A stretch of 64,000 nt of DNA from positions 434,001 through 498,000 of the forward strand of contig CM046351.1 in NCBI GenBank assembly GCA_025403435.1, read 5' to 3'. Source of the stretch: Artocarpus heterophyllus (lineage: Eukaryota; Streptophyta; Magnoliopsida; Rosales; Moraceae). A program made the translations under genes and the position numbers. Positions 1-14,111 of the stretch are shown here, one piece after another (the stretch's first letter is position 1; every line of letters begins with the position of its first letter). Under the pieces are notes generated by a model. The model was not told the origin of the DNA. It searched no databases and worked only from the letters and a program-made list of their open reading frames with translations.

Positions 1-2
1 AG

Positions 3-3000
3 GCTAGTAGTAGCCAAGGAAACCGAGGAAAAAGTGATAAAGGAAAAGCACCAGCACAAGCTTATGCAATTACGGCTACAACTGGACAAGGAAAACAGGC
101 TGATCACTCAGTTGTAGACGGTATGATTCACGTGTCTCATTCTTGGGCTCATGTATTATTTGACACTGGTGCCACTCATTCATTTATATCTATGTTATTT
201 GCTTCCGTACTACAATTAGAAACTGAGACATGTAGTTCATCATTAACCCTTAGTACACCAATGGGCGGGATAGCTGAAGTATCCATAATTTGTAAATCAG
301 TGTGTATTGTTATAGGAGAACATAAACTATCGGCTGACCTATATGTAATAACTATGACAGAGTTTGATGTAATCTTAGGAATGGATTGGCTAACTAAATA
401 CCAGGCAATAGTAGATTGTCATAGGAAACGTGTCTCTTTATTCACCAAGAATGGACAAGTCATCGAATTTCAGGCAAAAACAGGAACAGTGACGCCAGCC
501 CCGGTGCTAAAGGCTTGTATTGGAGGACGAAGGAATTTCACCAATCTTGGGACGATCTTTGCTTCAGATGGAGAACTAAAGAAGAGTGACCTATCCTCTC
601 ACACTCCTGTGGTGGACGAATTTTCAGATGTTTTTCCAGATGAATTGCCCGGACTTCCGCCTGATAGAGAAATTGAGTTTGTCATCGACTTAACTCAAGG
701 AGCAGCGCCTGTTTCTATTGCCCCGTATCGAATGGCACCTGCTGAGAAAGTGGAATTGAGGAAGCAGTTGGACGAATTACTGGAAAAAGGATTTATTCGA
801 CCAAGTACATCACCTTGGGGAGCTCCAGTACTTTTTGTGAAGAAACATGACGGATCGTTGAGGCTCTGTGTCGATTATCGCCAGCTTAATCGATTGACTA
901 TCAAGAACAAGTACCCTCTACCCCGAATTGATGAGTTGTTCGATCAGTTAGGAGGATCTTGCTATTTCTCAAAGATTGACTTACGATCTGGATATCACCA
1001 ACTGAAGATAAGAGAAGAGGACATTCCAAAGACAGCTTTTCGGACTCGCTACGGTCATTTTGAGTTTCTTGTCTTGCCTTTCGGGTTGACTAATGCACCA
1101 GCGGCTTTCATGGACTTGATGAACCGTGTCTTTCGACCGTACTTAGATCAATTTATCATTGTTTTCATAGATGATATCTTGATCTATTCTAAAAACGAAG
1201 AAGAACATGCTGAGCATTTGAGGATCGCTCTACAAACGTTGAGAGAACATGGTCTTTATGCAAAAAGAGAAAAATGTGATTTCTGGATGACAAAGGTCAA
1301 GTTCCTTGGACACGTTGTCTCTGAAGAAGGCATCTCAGTGGACCCCTCCAAAATTGAAGCAGTGCTAAATTGGGAACGACCAAAGAACGTGTCAAAGATT
1401 CGAAGTTTCCTCGGACTAGCTGGATACTATCGACGCTTCGTAGAGAATTTTTCAAAGATTGCTTCTCCATTAACAAAACTCACAAGGAAGAATGTCAAGT
1501 TCGTGTGGGATGATAAATGTGAAGAAGCATTTGAGGAACTGAAACGAAGACTCACTAGTGCACCTGTGCTGATCATACCTAACAACGAGGAGCCTTACAC
1601 AGTATACACTGATGCCTCAGGAAACGGTTTGGGTTGTGTGTTAATGCAGCATGGACGAGTAGTTGCCTACGCCTCACGCCAGTTGAAACCCCATGAGAGG
1701 AACTACCCCACACATGATCTTGAGTTAGCTGCTGTGGTTTTCGCACTCAAAATTTGGAGATGTTATCTATATGGCGCAAAGTTCGAGCTATATTCAGATC
1801 ATCAAAGTCTGAAATATTTGTTTACTCAAAAGGATCTCAATCTAAGGCAACGAAGATGGACTGAGTACATGGTGGACTATGACTTTAGTATCCAATATCA
1901 TCCTGGAAAAGCAAATGCCGTGGCAGATGCTCTAAGTCGTAAGAACAACGGACGTATAGCCAGTTTAGCATTGGAAGATTGGAGACGAGTCACTATCGCC
2001 GACTTCAACTTGCAATATTATGAAGATAACGAGAGAGCTTTCTTATTCAATGTGATAGCAACTCCTACGTTAATTCAGAAAGTAAAACAAGGACAATGGC
2101 ACGATGAAGGATTACGTAGGGTTTGGAAACAAATACAAAATGGAGAACAACTGGATGGATGGCAGATTGAGCCAGAAGGATTTTTACTTTACAAAGGAAG
2201 ATTAGTTGTTCCAGAGGATCCATATCTCAGGCATGCGGTGCTAGATGAGGCTCACCGTTCAAAGTTTGCTATTCATCCTGGAAGCACAAAAATGTATATG
2301 GATCTAAAACGACAATACTGGTGGCGAGGAATGAAACGAGATGTAGCAACCTTTGTCTCTAAGTGCATGACGTGCCAACAGGTTAAAGCGGAACATCAAA
2401 AGCCTGGAGGCGAGTTGAGGAGCTTACCTATTCCAGAATGGAAGTGGGATCATGTGACAATGGACTTTGTTACTGGATTTCCTAAGACTCAAATAGGGCA
2501 TGACGCCGTTTGGGTAATTGTAGATCGTTTAACTAAGACAGCCCACTTCATCCCAATCAGAACTAATTATAGTGTCTCAAAATTATGTCAATTGTACGTG
2601 GAAAAGGTAGTGACATTGCATGGAGTGCCAATGTCAATAGTTTCCGATAGAGATACACGTTTCACGTCGAAATTTTGGAGAGGATTGCAGAGGGCCTTGG
2701 GAACTCAATTGAATTTTAGTACAGCTTTTCATCCTCAAACAGATGGACAATCTGAACGTGTCATTCAGATTCTCGAGGATATGCTTCGGGCTTGTGTGCT
2801 GGACTTTGGAACAAATTGGGCTGCACAGCTGCCATATGTTGAATTCGCATATAACAACAGTTACCAAGCAAGTATTAGAATGGCTCCATATGAGGCCTTA
2901 TATGGTAGACCTTGTAGATCTCCATTGTGTTGGGCTGAAAAGGAAGAGCGTCTTGAACTTGGGCCTCAGTTTATCAGAGAAACAACGGACAAGATCCAGA

Positions 3001-3497
3001 TTATTCGCGAACGTCTTCAGACAGCTCAAAGTCGACAAAAGAGTTATGCAGATAAGAGGAGGCGACCTTTAGAGTTCATGATCGGAGACTTTGTGTTCTT
3101 AAAAGTGAAACCAAAACGAGGTGTATCTCGATTTGGTGTTAAAGGAAAGTTAGCACCAAGGTATACAGGACCGTTTGAGATTGTGGAACGCATTGGAACG
3201 TTGGCATACCGTTTAGACCTACCACCACAATTGTCTCATGTACATAATGTGTTTCATGTATCGATGTTGAGAAAGTATGAACCCGACCCTTCACATGTGA
3301 TCATGTGGACAGATGTGCCAATTCAAGGAGATACGAATTATGAAGAAATTCCAGTTCAAATACTGGATCATGAAATAAAATTATTACGTCGTCGTGGAAT
3401 TCCTCTGGTGAAAGTGATGTGGCAACACCATGATGTGGAGGAAGCCACATGGGAACTTGAATCTGAAATGAGAGAAAAGTACCCACATTTGTTTTAA
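3..3497 (+). CDS. Gypsy Pol polyprotein: protease, RT, RNase H, integrase, chromodomain-like tail (5' partial)
   Basis: One uninterrupted frame, open to the left edge of the window; residues below count from the first ATG at 123. The retroviral-type aspartic protease has DTGA at about 14-17. Reverse transcriptase follows, with its active site FIDDIL near 347-352. RNase H starts with TDASG near 496. The integrase has an H-H-C-C zinc site near 710-756, then catalytic D near 781, D near 842 and E near 878. The last 50 residues ([10 protein letters not shown] to EATWE) resemble the chromodomain-like tail of plant chromoviruses. It makes the enzymes that copy the element's RNA into DNA and insert it. 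No stop or frameshift is visible over 1,165 codons, unlike every other retroelement here, so the enzymes could be functional. Expression is unknown. Confidence 0.95.
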   Translation, partial: ASSSQGNRGKSDKGKAPAQAYAITATTGQGKQADHSVVDGMIHVSHSWAHVLFDTGATHSFISMLFASVLQLETETCSSSLTLSTPMGGIAEVSIICKSVCIVIGEHKLSADLYVITMTEFDVILGMDWLTKYQAIVDCHRKRVSLFTKNGQVIEFQAKTGTVTPAPVLKACIGGRRNFTNLGTIFASDGELKKSDLSSHTPVVDEFSDVFPDELPGLPPDREIEFVIDLTQGAAPVSIAPYRMAPAEKVELRKQLDELLEKGFIRPSTSPWGAPVLFVKKHDGSLRLCVDYRQLNRLTIKNKYPLPRIDELFDQLGGSCYFSKIDLRSGYHQLKIREEDIPKTAFRTRYGHFEFLVLPFGLTNAPAAFMDLMNRVFRPYLDQFIIVFIDDILIYSKNEEEHAEHLRIALQTLREHGLYAKREKCDFWMTKVKFLGHVVSEEGISVDPSKIEAVLNWERPKNVSKIRSFLGLAGYYRRFVENFSKIASPLTKLTRKNVKFVWDDKCEEAFEELKRRLTSAPVLIIPNNEEPYTVYTDASGNGLGCVLMQHGRVVAYASRQLKPHERNYPTHDLELAAVVFALKIWRCYLYGAKFELYSDHQSLKYLFTQKDLNLRQRRWTEYMVDYDFSIQYHPGKANAVADALSRKNNGRIASLALEDWRRVTIADFNLQYYEDNERAFLFNVIATPTLIQKVKQGQWHDEGLRRVWKQIQNGEQLDGWQIEPEGFLLYKGRLVVPEDPYLRHAVLDEAHRSKFAIHPGSTKMYMDLKRQYWWRGMKRDVATFVSKCMTCQQVKAEHQKPGGELRSLPIPEWKWDHVTMDFVTGFPKTQIGHDAVWVIVDRLTKTAHFIPIRTNYSVSKLCQLYVEKVVTLHGVPMSIVSDRDTRFTSKFWRGLQRALGTQLNFSTAFHPQTDGQSERVIQILEDMLRACVLDFGTNWAAQLPYVEFAYNNSYQASIRMAPYEALYGRPCRSPLCWAEKEERLELGPQFIRETTDKIQIIRERLQTAQSRQKSYADKRRRPLEFMIGDFVFLKVKPKRGVSRFGVKGKLAPRYTGPFEIVERIGTLAYRLDLPPQLSHVHNVFHVSMLRKYEPDPSHVIMWTDVPIQGDTNYEEIPVQILDHEIKLLRRRGIPLVKVMWQHHDVEEATWELESEMREKYPHLF

Positions 3498-3539
3498 CAT
3501 TGTAATCAGTGTACGAAATTGCGAGGACGAAATTTTTAT

Positions 3540-3552
3540 AGGAGGGGAGAGC
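3540..3552 (+). other. Polypurine tract of the gypsy element
   Basis: A purine run, GGAGGGGAGAG, directly precedes the TGTAACACC start of the 3' LTR. This is the expected primer site for plus-strand DNA synthesis. Confidence 0.8.
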
Positions 3553-5517
3553 TGTAACACCCGTATTTTTAACGGGCATAATTTTGTAAAATTTAATGAA
3601 TAAAATGTGACTATTTAAAATTACTAAGTTGTTTATGATCATTTAAAAAAAATACCATTTTAGTATTTTCTTACCAAGTCTTCCTAAGAAACATTCAAAA
3701 CTTACCAACACTTACTTCTACTAATCTTGTCTCCCTAAATTATTGCTCAATTATATAGACTTCTTCTCATTTTGCTAAAGGTATCCGAAGGGGACATTGA
3801 ATTATTTTCCGTCAATTCATAGAAGACATGGAGATATTTCTCAACCACCTAATTAATTATTTCCTTATCTTCTTCTATAATTCACTCCAATTATCCCCTC
3901 AATTATGTTGGCATTATTTGCTAAAAGTCTTCATGGGAGACAAGATGATATTTTCCTTTAAGACTCTTTTGTTTCTTCTTACAACTTTTCCCCGTAAACA
4001 TCTCATTCCTCTTAAGCATTTTGATATCTTTTTATTTAACTATCACCACCTTCTTCTCTAGTTCTCATTCTCTCCCTTCTCACTTCAAATTTCTAACTAA
4101 AGACATAGAGCACAAAGCTCTCTTTGTGGCCAAGACAATTATAATTCCCAACGATGATCGAGGCGGTTTTAAAGTTAATTCAAGCTTGATTGATAACCCA
4201 AACTTTGGTGCTTTTCAAAGAAGTTTTGAGGTAGGTTTTCTTTAATCTAAACTTAGTTTTTAGTATGCATTTTCTCCATGTTTAATGCATAAAAATACTT
4301 TAATGGCACTAGTAGACGGGTTTACACATAACTCACTTATGAATGTGATTATACGTTGTGCTTTAGTTTTAATTGTCCTTATGCATGCCTTAGGGTCAAG
4401 GATGTGTGGAGCTAACGTTAATTGATTCCAGGATTAAAAGATTGTTGATAAGCTTGAAAGGTAGGGATTCTATTACTCATTTTTGTGAGGTTTTTATAGA
4501 ATTAAAATTGATTGTTTTGCCGCAATATATATATATCTATGTTGAACTGATATTATATGAGTATCACATATGAAACTTTGACATGGACTCGTCTTGTATT
4601 GTACGGCGAGGAACATAATGAATTGACACATGTTATAAATTGAGAACATGGTTAGGAAAACTGACTCTATTAATAATGATTTAATATAGAGAAATGGTGA
4701 GACATGAAGAGGGCGGCGGTTACGTCCTTGGGCATGAATACCCAAAAAGGTAAAATAGGGGGAAGGTGATGACGCTTCCTTGGGTTGAAAGTCCCAAAAC
4801 ACACTGTACAGGAATTGATTTGGTGAGGACTCGGGGCTTGATGTCCCCTCACCGGAACACCCTTGGAATGTTTATGGGGTGATCAAGTGCGCCCATTTGG
4901 GTTTCGATGAGTTGAGTGATACTCAATTTAACATGGATACCTAGGAACAATGATGATTGGTAATATTTGTATAAATGTGTAATTATGACACTTGGTAATG
5001 ATTAACTACGGTATCCATAAGATGTGATCATAATAAACCTCATAATCTGGAATATGATGTAACCTACTAACCATGCAGTTTTTAATGTGGTAATGGATAA
5101 ACCATAAGGTGAGTCATGATTTCCCTACTGGGCATGTCGATGCTCATCCCTATCATATCTTCATATCTCAGGTGGAACTCAGTGCAACATATTTGAAGAG
5201 GAATAAACGAAAACAATCCTGCTGTTTTCGTGTTAGAAGACCCTGTTTAATTACAACTTATCTACAACATGTAAGAGTTGTATTATTTTTTTTTATGGCT
5301 GTGTTAAGTTATTTGGGAATTGTACTATGGTGATGATGACTGTAATTATATATATTTGGTGCTACACTAAAAACTGTGGTTTGTATTTAAAACGTTTATT
5401 TTTATTTTTCTTGTTGTTTAAAGACCCATGGGCATTGTTTAATTGATTTAAATAATATAAAATTTAAAATTATTTTTATTTATTTAAAACTGTTAACCCC
5501 CACATAGGGGTGTTACA
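3553..5517 (+). repeat. 3' LTR of the gypsy element (about 1.96 kb)
   Basis: It begins TGTAACACCC and ends GGGGTGTTACA, so the ends are inverted repeats with the TG...CA rule. The left boundary is fixed by the polypurine tract. The right boundary is fixed by resumption of the older element's LTR. It should hold promoter and polyadenylation signals; no ORF inside looks like a gene. Confidence 0.88.
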
Positions 5518-8135
5518 ATATTTCATAACTTTAATTTCTTCCTTTTTGACGTCTTTCGTTTTCAATCCATCGTGCATAGCTCACAAGCCTGTTCTTGCCC
5601 TCCACCTAATCCATAACCTTCTTACCCTTATCTGCAACATGATGTAAACTAAATAAGCAAAAAGCTTAGTAAGTACATTTTCTATCTCACAACGTAAAAC
5701 ATTTTGTGAAAACATCATAACCATAATCATCATCATTTTCATCATAAAACTGCACTAGGCACAGTTTCATATAGAACATATCTTTCGTTAACATTAACCA
5801 TATTAAATCTTCATTCATTTTATCTTTAAGGGCCCAAGTGTTGCACCATTATTATCATTGTAGGCGCGCCGTCATGAGAGGAGAGGGGTAGCTAATCTCA
5901 AACCAAACATGACATCATAAACATAAACATAACATTACATTGGGTGTGCAATACTTATTTAAGTAATGCATATTTATACTTTCATACTTTAAAATACGTC
6001 ATCATCTAATATGCATAACTCTTGATAAGTCAAACTTTCATAATAGAATATCAATAACACCATCAAAGAATCATCATAGAAATCATCATTGACATGAATT
6101 TCAAACTTTTCACAAACCACATCATGTTGCAGGTGAGAATGTACTTACCTGATAAGCTTACTTTACTTAACCATATCTTAAGTGACGTCGTTGCCGTCTC
6201 GATGAGCTCACTTCTTGATGTGTTCATGTCATACATTCATTTACACATAAAATTAATATTTATTCTCATAAAATTTTCCAACATCATCCATGCTTCAAAC
6301 TCAAGAAAATTACAAGTACACAGTTGCATTATACCATCATACAAACATTCATGCTAAACTGAAAATTAAAGAATCTGCCTAACCCTTATAAATTCATAGC
6401 TCAATAACTTAAAATTCATACACAATTCGAGCACCAAACTTGGCAGGGACAAAGTTAACATATAAAAATAATATCATGATTTTTCGTTGGTCATATAAAT
6501 TCCATTTGATATCTAAAACAAGTCAAAAAACATACAACACAAAATATGCCAGCAATAACAAATCAGTGAGCAGTCCTTACTAACATTCGTATAATAAATT
6601 ATTTGCATCCTACAATAATTCCACAAAAATCCTGCATGTAATAAAAACCTAATACTATAATATATTCAAAATTGGGCTTCAAATAAAATTGGGATATATC
6701 AAAACAATACATTAAAAAATCAGTGGTAAAACTAACTTCAGGTTTGAAAAGCAGTGAATATTCTTTGGTAAACATTTTCAAACAATTAAAATAAAATTAC
6801 TTAGCCTCTAAAATTTTAATGACAACTTATTGACATACAAGTACAGTACCACAAAAATTCTCATCACTAAATAAAATCATTTAATCATATAAAAACATCA
6901 CACAACAAGAAGTCTAGCAATTCATACATAGAACAGTCACAAAACCAAGTCTTAATGAAAATTCAATAACATAAAAAATCTATCATATCATCATGAGACT
7001 TTCGGCACTTAATATACACATGAATATGTTTGCCAAATTTCGTGCAAACTATCATTCATATGAATTATGAACAAAAACTACATTTTTATACAACATGACC
7101 AATCAACAATAATTTTTTGTGAGTGGCAGAGAGAAGAAAATTCATATCTCAATGTAGAAAATCCAATTAACGTGAAATCTTGAGGATCATCACATAACAC
7201 ATACCTAAATAACATACTAAAATTCTAGAGCAAATGGAAATTTGTAGACAATGATATGGGTCAGATTACAGGTAGACTACAATTTCAGAAATACCGAGAG
7301 TGAGACTCTTACCTCAAAAAAAAAAAATCTTCTCAAGCTTCCTTCGAATTCGCCCAAAGAAAACTCAATATTTCTTCTAATTATTTGCAACAAGAATTGA
7401 AGGAGAGAAGAGGAAGAAATTGTGGAGAAAAGGAGAAAAAAAAGAGAGAGTTTCTGAGAAGAATTTTACGTGAAATGAGAATAGCGTACAAGAGGAAGCT
7501 TATCTTTTCTATTATTATTAGAAATTTTCTAAAAATATAGAAGGATAATCACGTGTGTGATAGGGAGTGAAAAAAGAAAGTCAATTGATTTGTTCTACTT
7601 ACCTATTTTTCACCTTTTCAAAATGGGAAACCTTATCAATTAATCCAATCAACCTAAAAGTCAAACATTCTATTACCAAAATTAAGGAAAAAGGCCAAAA
7701 ATATGCTAATCAATCAGAATTAATCATCCCATCATATCTAATCATCAATAATCATCATTGTCACAAATTTTGGAGAGTGTCTGCTGACCACTCGTAAGCC
7801 TTCTTCAGCCTACTGAAGTTGTGAGGTCCGGCCTGCCGATAAAATTCTATCGGCTTGCCTTTCCATGTGGGCCAATTCGGCCTGCCAAACTTGAGGGATC
7901 GGCCTGCCGAACTGCTGCATATACTCAAATACAACAAAATCTCAACTAATTGATAAATATATATCATGCATGCAACATTATTGACATGAACACCTTGAGC
8001 ACACCAATTCCACGTGACTGTCACCTGTCATAATACTCAAATAAAATAGTCAGTAACATAAAATCATATAGGAATTACATAATGTTGATTAAATATCTAT
8101 CACAAACCATTACATAAAAATTGGCGGGTGTTAAA
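5518..8135 (-). repeat. 3' LTR of the minus-strand gypsy element, truncated by nested insertion
   Basis: It aligns by eye over its whole length with 13515-16699. It has one copy of the 313-bp unit that is triplicated in the other LTR, and about 140 bp near 6095-6235 that the other LTR lacks. Its inner end is GTGTTAAA where the partner has GTGTTACA, a one-base change in the terminal ACA. Around 7811-7915 lie four matches or near matches to TCGGCCTGCCGA. Confidence 0.9.
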
Positions 8136-8216
8136 ATTCTCCCCACCTTATAAGGGTTTCGTCCTCAAAACTCAAAACAGTTGCAGATACTTAGTTCTCA
8201 TGTCATCTTCGCGTTC

Positions 8217-11200
8217 TTATGTGGCTTCTTCTACCTGGTGATTTTGCCATAGCACCTTGACTAATAGAATTTCTTTATTCATCAAGGTCTTGGTTTTTCG
8301 ATCTAATATCTCCACTAGCTTTTCTTCGTAACTGAGATCACCTCGTATTTTGATCACCTGTGGCTTAATCACGTGCGTGGGATCTGGGACATACTTCTTG
8401 AGCATCAAAACATGGAACACATCATGCATAGCTGAAATTCTTGATGGCAACCTCAATTGATAAGCTACTTTACCTATTCGCTACACGATTTCATAAGGTC
8501 CAACAAATCTCAGGCTTGGCTTGCCTTTCTTTCCGAACCTCAAAACCCCTTTCATCGACGCAACCTTTAAGAATACAGAATCGCCTATAGCGAATTCTAA
8601 AGGCCTTCTCCTTTTATAAGCATAACTTTTTGTCTACTTTGAGTGGTCTTTATTCTCTTCCTTATCATCTTTATCATCTCGGAGGTTTCATTAACAAAAT
8701 CAGTCTTTTCACTGTCAATGCTTTCCATCAACTTCTTTTCACCAGCTTCATGCCAACATATAGGCGACCTACATTTTTGCCCATACAGGGCCTCATAAGG
8801 TGTCATTCCAATTATTGCCTAGTAGCTGTTATAAGCAAACTCCGCTAACGGTAACATTTTACACTAGCTGGTCTTGAAGTCGAGAGTATAGGCCCAAAGC
8901 ATATCCTCTAAGATCAAGTTTGTCCTCTTCATTTGGCTGTCTGTCTGAGGATGAAAAGCTGTACTGAAGTGCAACCTTGTTCCCATAGCAGTCTGTATAC
9001 TTTTCCAAAATTTAGACATGAACTTCCCGTCACGATTAGAAATGATTGACTTAGGGATTCCATGAAGTCGCACAATTTCCTTGACATAGAGTTCTGCTAA
9101 CCGCTCCATAAAGTAAGTGATCTTGATGGGAATGAAATGCGCCGTCTTCGCCAGTCAGTAGATAATAACCCAAATAGCATCATAGCCATTCATAGTCCTG
9201 GGCAAACCGATTATGAAATCTATTGCAATATCCTCCCATTTCTATTTCAATATCTGAATTGACTGTAAATCGCCGTCAGGTCTCTGGTGTTCAGCTTTGA
9301 CTTGCTGGTATGTCAAGCATTTCTTTACATACATGGCAACGTCATGTTTTATTCCAAATCACCAGAAGCTATCCCTTAGATCATTGTACATATTTGTTGC
9401 ACCTGGATGAATTGAATAAGGAGTGTCGTGAATTTCTGCTAAGATTCTTTCCCTTAAGCCATCAACGTTGGGAACACATAAGCGGTCCTTGAGATACAAA
9501 ATTCCATCATCAGCAATTCAAAACTCTTCACATTTCCCTTCCTTTATTTCCTGCGTAATCCTTGGGAGGCTTACATCTTCGTCTTGCTTGCTTCGAATCT
9601 CATTGAACAGCGTTGGAGCAAGAGTGAGTGTTGAAAGCTGGCATGTTAAGAGTTCTAAACCGAAGTCCCAAATTTCTTTCCTTAAAGGTTGAGACATTGC
9701 TTGTAATGACACCAACGTGGCAAAAGTCTTCCTACTCAGAGCATCAGCCACTCAATTAGCCTTTCTTGGATGATAAAGGATTTCACAGTCATAATCCTTC
9801 ACCAACTCTAGCTATCTTTGTCGTCTCATATTCAGGTCCCTCTGAGTGAAGAAGTACTTTAAAGTTTGATGATCAGTGAAGATCTCGCACTGGACCCCAT
9901 ATAAGTAATGTCTCCATATTTTCAATGCAAAAACAACAGCTGCTAACTCAAGGTCATGAGTAGGATAATTCTTCTCATAATCTTTTAGTTGTCTCGAAGC
10001 GTAAACGATCACCCTATCATTTTGCATCAAAATAGCTCCAAGGCCCATCTTAGAAGCATCACTGTAAATTACAAATCTGTGGCTCCCTTTAGGAATGGCA
10101 AATACTGGAGCTGTAGTTAACCTCTTCTTCAGTTCTTAGAAACTCTTCTCACATGTATCTATCCATTCAAACTTCTTTCCCTTACGAGTTAAATTTGTAA
10201 GTGGCGTTGATATCTTGGAGAAGTCTTCCATGAATCTCCAGTAATAACAGGCTAGGCTCAAGAAGCTCCTTATCTCACTTACATTCGTCGGTTGTTTCTA
10301 ATTGAGAACAGCCTCTACCTTAGCAGGATCTACCATTATCCCTTCATTTGATACGATATGCCCTAAGAAAGACACTCTGTCGAGCTAGAACTCACACTTG
10401 GAGAATTTTGCACATAACTTGCGTCTCCTTAATGTCTCTAGCACAATTCTCAGATGCTCCGTGTGTTCTTCCTGACTCTTTGAATAAACAAGAATATCGT
10501 CGATAAACACAACGATAAATTTATCGAGGAAATCCTTGAATACTCTATTCATCAGGTCCATGAAGGCTGCAGGTGCATTCGTTAGACCGAAAGGCATAGC
10601 CACAAGTTCATAGTGGCCATACCTTGATCTAAAGGCTGTTTTTGGGATGTCTCCTTCTTTAATCTTCAACTAGTGATATCCCGACCACAGGTCAATCTTT
10701 GGGAATACAAATGCACCCTTAATTTGATCAAAAAAGTCATCGATTCGGGGTAATGGGTACTTGTTCTTGATCATCACCTTGTTCAGCTCTCTATAATCGA
10801 TGTAGAGTGTCATAGATCCATCCTTCTTCTTGGAAAATAAGACTGGGGCTCCACATGGCGAGTGGCTAGGCTTAAAGCTCTTTCAACTCTGCCGGGGCCA
10901 TTCTATAAGGGGCCTTTGAAATCGGGTCGATACCTGAAGCGAGCTTGATCTCAAATTCAATCTCTCTATTAGGGGTTAAGCTTGACAAATCATTTGGAAA
11001 CACCTCTAGAAATTCTCATACTACTGCCACGTCTTCCATCCTTGCCTTTTCTTCCTAACTTTGGTCTACAATGTTTGCCAGATAGCCCATGCAGCTGCTA
11101 GCTAACAACTTCCTTGCTTTCCTGGCTGATAAAAACATACTTGGCTTCCTTCTGGACTCTCCCACATACACAAACTGTTGTCTACATTCTGGATGGAAGA

Positions 11201-12763
11201 TTACCTTTTATTTCCATCATTCAATGATAGCATTGTACTTGCTTAGAAAATCCATCCCAAGAATCATGTCATAATCATACATATTGACCACAATAAGATC
11301 GACGAAGAGTTCCCTTTCAGAAATCCATAGAGGAACTGTATGCAAACAGTGCGTAGATATTATCACTTCCTCGGAGGGTAGTGTTGTAGTGAATCCCTAT
11401 CTCATTGGTTCTAAATGAACCCCTAACTTCTTCGCAAAGGACAATGATACAAAAAAATGTGTGGCACCCGTATCAAAGAGAACATGTGCATTAATAAAAA
11501 GACTTGAAATCTGACCTGTGACCACATTAAAGGCTTCAGCAACGACTTGTTCTTTCGTCATGGCATAGATGTGGGCATTAGTAGGTGGGGCTTCAAGTCT
11601 TCCTTGACTAATCAGTGGTCCTTTAAAAGTAGCTTGCATCTAATGGGGTTGGGCATGAGGAGCTCTCTGTAGGGCTTGAGCATTAGTCTGGTTGGGGCAG
11701 TTCTTGGCAAAATGATCTTCTCGTCCATAGATGAAACACTGGTTTGTCCCCAAATGACATTCACCTAGATGTTTCTTCCCACATTTGGTGCATGGCCAAA
11801 TCTGCCTGTTATTGTTATTGGATTGGCCACCATTATTCCTCTTGTTGCCTTGACTCTATTGGTTCTGAGAATTGCCCTTCCTTTTGTTGTTTCCCTAGTT
11901 TTGGCTGTTGTTGTTGCTATTGTTCCTGCTTTAGGGGCGGTTCTGGGTGCTTGCATTATTTGCTGGTTGACCTGACTGAGGCTGATTTCTTCTTAGCTAC
12001 GACAGGTGAAATTCAGCATGTTGGGCCCTCAAAACAATCTGCTCTTGGTTTATGGGTGGACTTGCCCCATCAACAATTGTAGCAATCTCTGACCTAAGAA
12101 CTCTGATCAGTCTTTTGACCTTTTCACTCTCATCATTAACCATCCTTGGGCAAAGGCGAGCTAGCTGATCAAATTTTGCCACCACATCTGTAACTGACAT
12201 GTCTCCATGGCGTAGGTTCTCGAACTCATCATAATGCTTCCTAGTAATGTTCATGTGTAAGAACTTCATGTTGAACTTATGAACGAAGTCAGCCTATATC
12301 ATCTCATTAACATTCCTGTTCTGTTCAATTCCATCCCACCAAATTCTAGCCTCCATGGTGAGGCAATACGAAGCATAGAGAACCTTCTCCTTATCCATGA
12401 AGCCCATGAGTTTCAGAGTGGGCTCAATTGTCTTTAACCATTCTTGAGCAACTAATGGATCCTTAGAACCTTCAAAATCTACTAGCTTGACCCTCTTCCA
12501 TCTGACTAAAAGTGGTTCTTGATAAACCGGTCTGGGTTCTGCAGCAGGAGCCGAGACTTCATTTACTTGTGGCTGGGGAGGAGGGGGAGGCGGCATGTCA
12601 TTGCCTCATCGTTCACCGTCATGACCATTGGCCCTCAGTTCTGCAATTTCCCTTCTTTGTTCCTCGAGTTGCCTTTGGAGCTCGACAATCATCGTCATCA
12701 GCCTTTCGTTGGTTTGAGTGCGATTTTGCATTTTTCTTCAGCTGTCCATTGTTGATTTCCTAA
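8217..12763 (-). pseudogene. Decayed gypsy gag-pol
   Basis: Fragments on the minus strand, in order: Gag matrix/capsid (about 12763-12000, proline-rich start, then WWDGIEQ and CPRMV segments); zinc knuckles (about 11800-11700), the first a normal CX2C...C, the second with its second Cys changed to Tyr (CFIYG); protease with FDTGATHFF (about 11480-11440); reverse transcriptase with FIDDIL (about 10510); RNase H (10048-9700); integrase (about 9500-8600, DGKFMSKFW and HPQTDSQ recognisable); and a chromodomain-like tail (8456-8217). Stops and frameshifts separate nearly every domain. No functional polyprotein can be read. Confidence 0.92.
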
Positions 12764-12948
12764 AAGAGTTAGGAATTTATGAATAATCTTCTAATTTTGA
12801 GATAGGATTTCACTACTAGGGTAATTATCGTTAAGCAACTAAATCTTATACTTATCATCAAATTTGCATCTTAACATTTAACTTTAAAACATACTTACTT
12901 GTAGGGCTTGGACCGACGTGTGACGATATGAATTGAAAACAGAATTCC

Positions 12949-12960
12949 GCTCTGATACCA
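12949..12960 (-). other. Primer binding site complementary to initiator tRNA-Met
   Basis: On the minus strand this reads TGGTATCAGAGC, the standard primer site of plant LTR retrotransposons. It sits five bases inside the LTR boundary at 12966 and fixes the orientation of the element. Confidence 0.9.
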
Positions 12961-13189
12961 AAGCCTGTAACACCTCCTTACGGATGTCACATATGTCGTT
13001 ACATTGATTCAATTTGCTATTATTTAAGATAAAATATTTAAATGAAAACATAAAATGGAAACATACCCTAGGATCCATGCATACATATTTTTTTAAACAT
13101 TTATTAAATTACTTAATTATAAATATTCTGAAACCATAACTACAATTTAAATAAAATTTATACAACTTATAAATTTGGTTTACATAGTT

Positions 13190-13380
13190 CGGCAGGCCGA
13201 ACTTCAGACTTTGGCAGGCCGAACTTTAGACTTCTGCAGGCCGAAGATGACCGGCAGTTTGAACTTCAACCACCGGTAGGCCGCCTGAGGCTTTACAAAA
13301 TCAAGATTTAAAGTAGTAAGATCGGCAGGCCGATGACAACATCGGCAGTCCGATTTGGAATGGTCGAAAGGCCGATCTGC
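13190..13380. repeat. Cluster of TCGGCAGGCCGA-like motifs
   Basis: About eight exact or near copies of GGCAGGCCGA in under 200 bp, in otherwise AT-rich LTR sequence. Each unit is an imperfect inverted repeat, TCGG-CAGG-CCGA, with two or more CpG sites. It belongs to the LTR at 12966-16699. Confidence 0.85.
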
Positions 13381-14111
13381 TGTTAAAAACAAAAATTTTG
13401 CTTTAAAACAATTCTCAATATTTTAAAGTGCAGGAAGCAAACATACACAAAAAGTAAAAATCATAGTTTAAGTCCTTAAAAATTTTTCTAATAACCGTAT
13501 TTAGAATCAAATATAGTTCATAACTTTAATTTCTTCCTTTTTGACGTCTTCCGTTTTCAATCCATCGTGCATAGCTCACACACCTGTTCTCACCCTCCAC
13601 CTAATCCATAACCTTCTTACCCTTATCTGCAACATGATGTAAACTAAATAAGCAAAAAGCTTAATAAGTACATTTTCTATCTCACAACGTAAAACATTTT
13701 GTGAAAACATCATAACCATAATCATCATCATTTTCATCATAAAAGTGCACTAGGCACAGTTTCATATAGAACATATCTTTCGTTAACATTAACCATATTA
13801 AATCTTCATTCATTTTATCTTTAGGCGCCCAAGTGTTGCACCATTATTATCATTGTAGGCACGCTATCATGAGAGGAGAAGGGTAGCAAATCCCAAACAA
13901 AACATGACATCCTAAACATAAACATAACATTACATTGGGCGTGCAACGCTTATTTAAGTGATGCATATTTATACTTTTATACTTTAAAATACGTCATCAT
14001 CTAATATGCATAACTCTTGATAAGTCAAACTTTCATAATAAAATATCAATAACACCGTCAAAGAATCATCATAGAAATCATCATGAACATGAATTTCAAT
14101 ATCATTTACAC

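Larger units (their letters stand above)
1..5517 (+). mobile_element. Ty3/gypsy LTR retrotransposon, 3' part
   Basis: The window opens inside this element. It shows the end of gag, a full pol frame, a polypurine tract and a complete 3' LTR; the 5' LTR and most of gag lie to the left. It interrupts the LTR of the minus-strand gypsy element: sequence from 5518 onward matches the right-hand LTR of that element from about 13515 onward. The long open pol frame indicates a much younger insertion than its host element. The target-site duplication cannot be verified because the left end is outside the window. Confidence 0.95.

Noticed and set aside
2634..3642. ORFs on both strands overlapping the gypsy integrase and its 3' flank
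   Set aside because: They are other-frame shadows of the intact pol frame.
11744..12082. 112-codon plus-strand ORF rich in Cys/Ser
   Set aside because: It is antisense to the Gag and zinc-knuckle region of the decayed minus-strand gypsy element.
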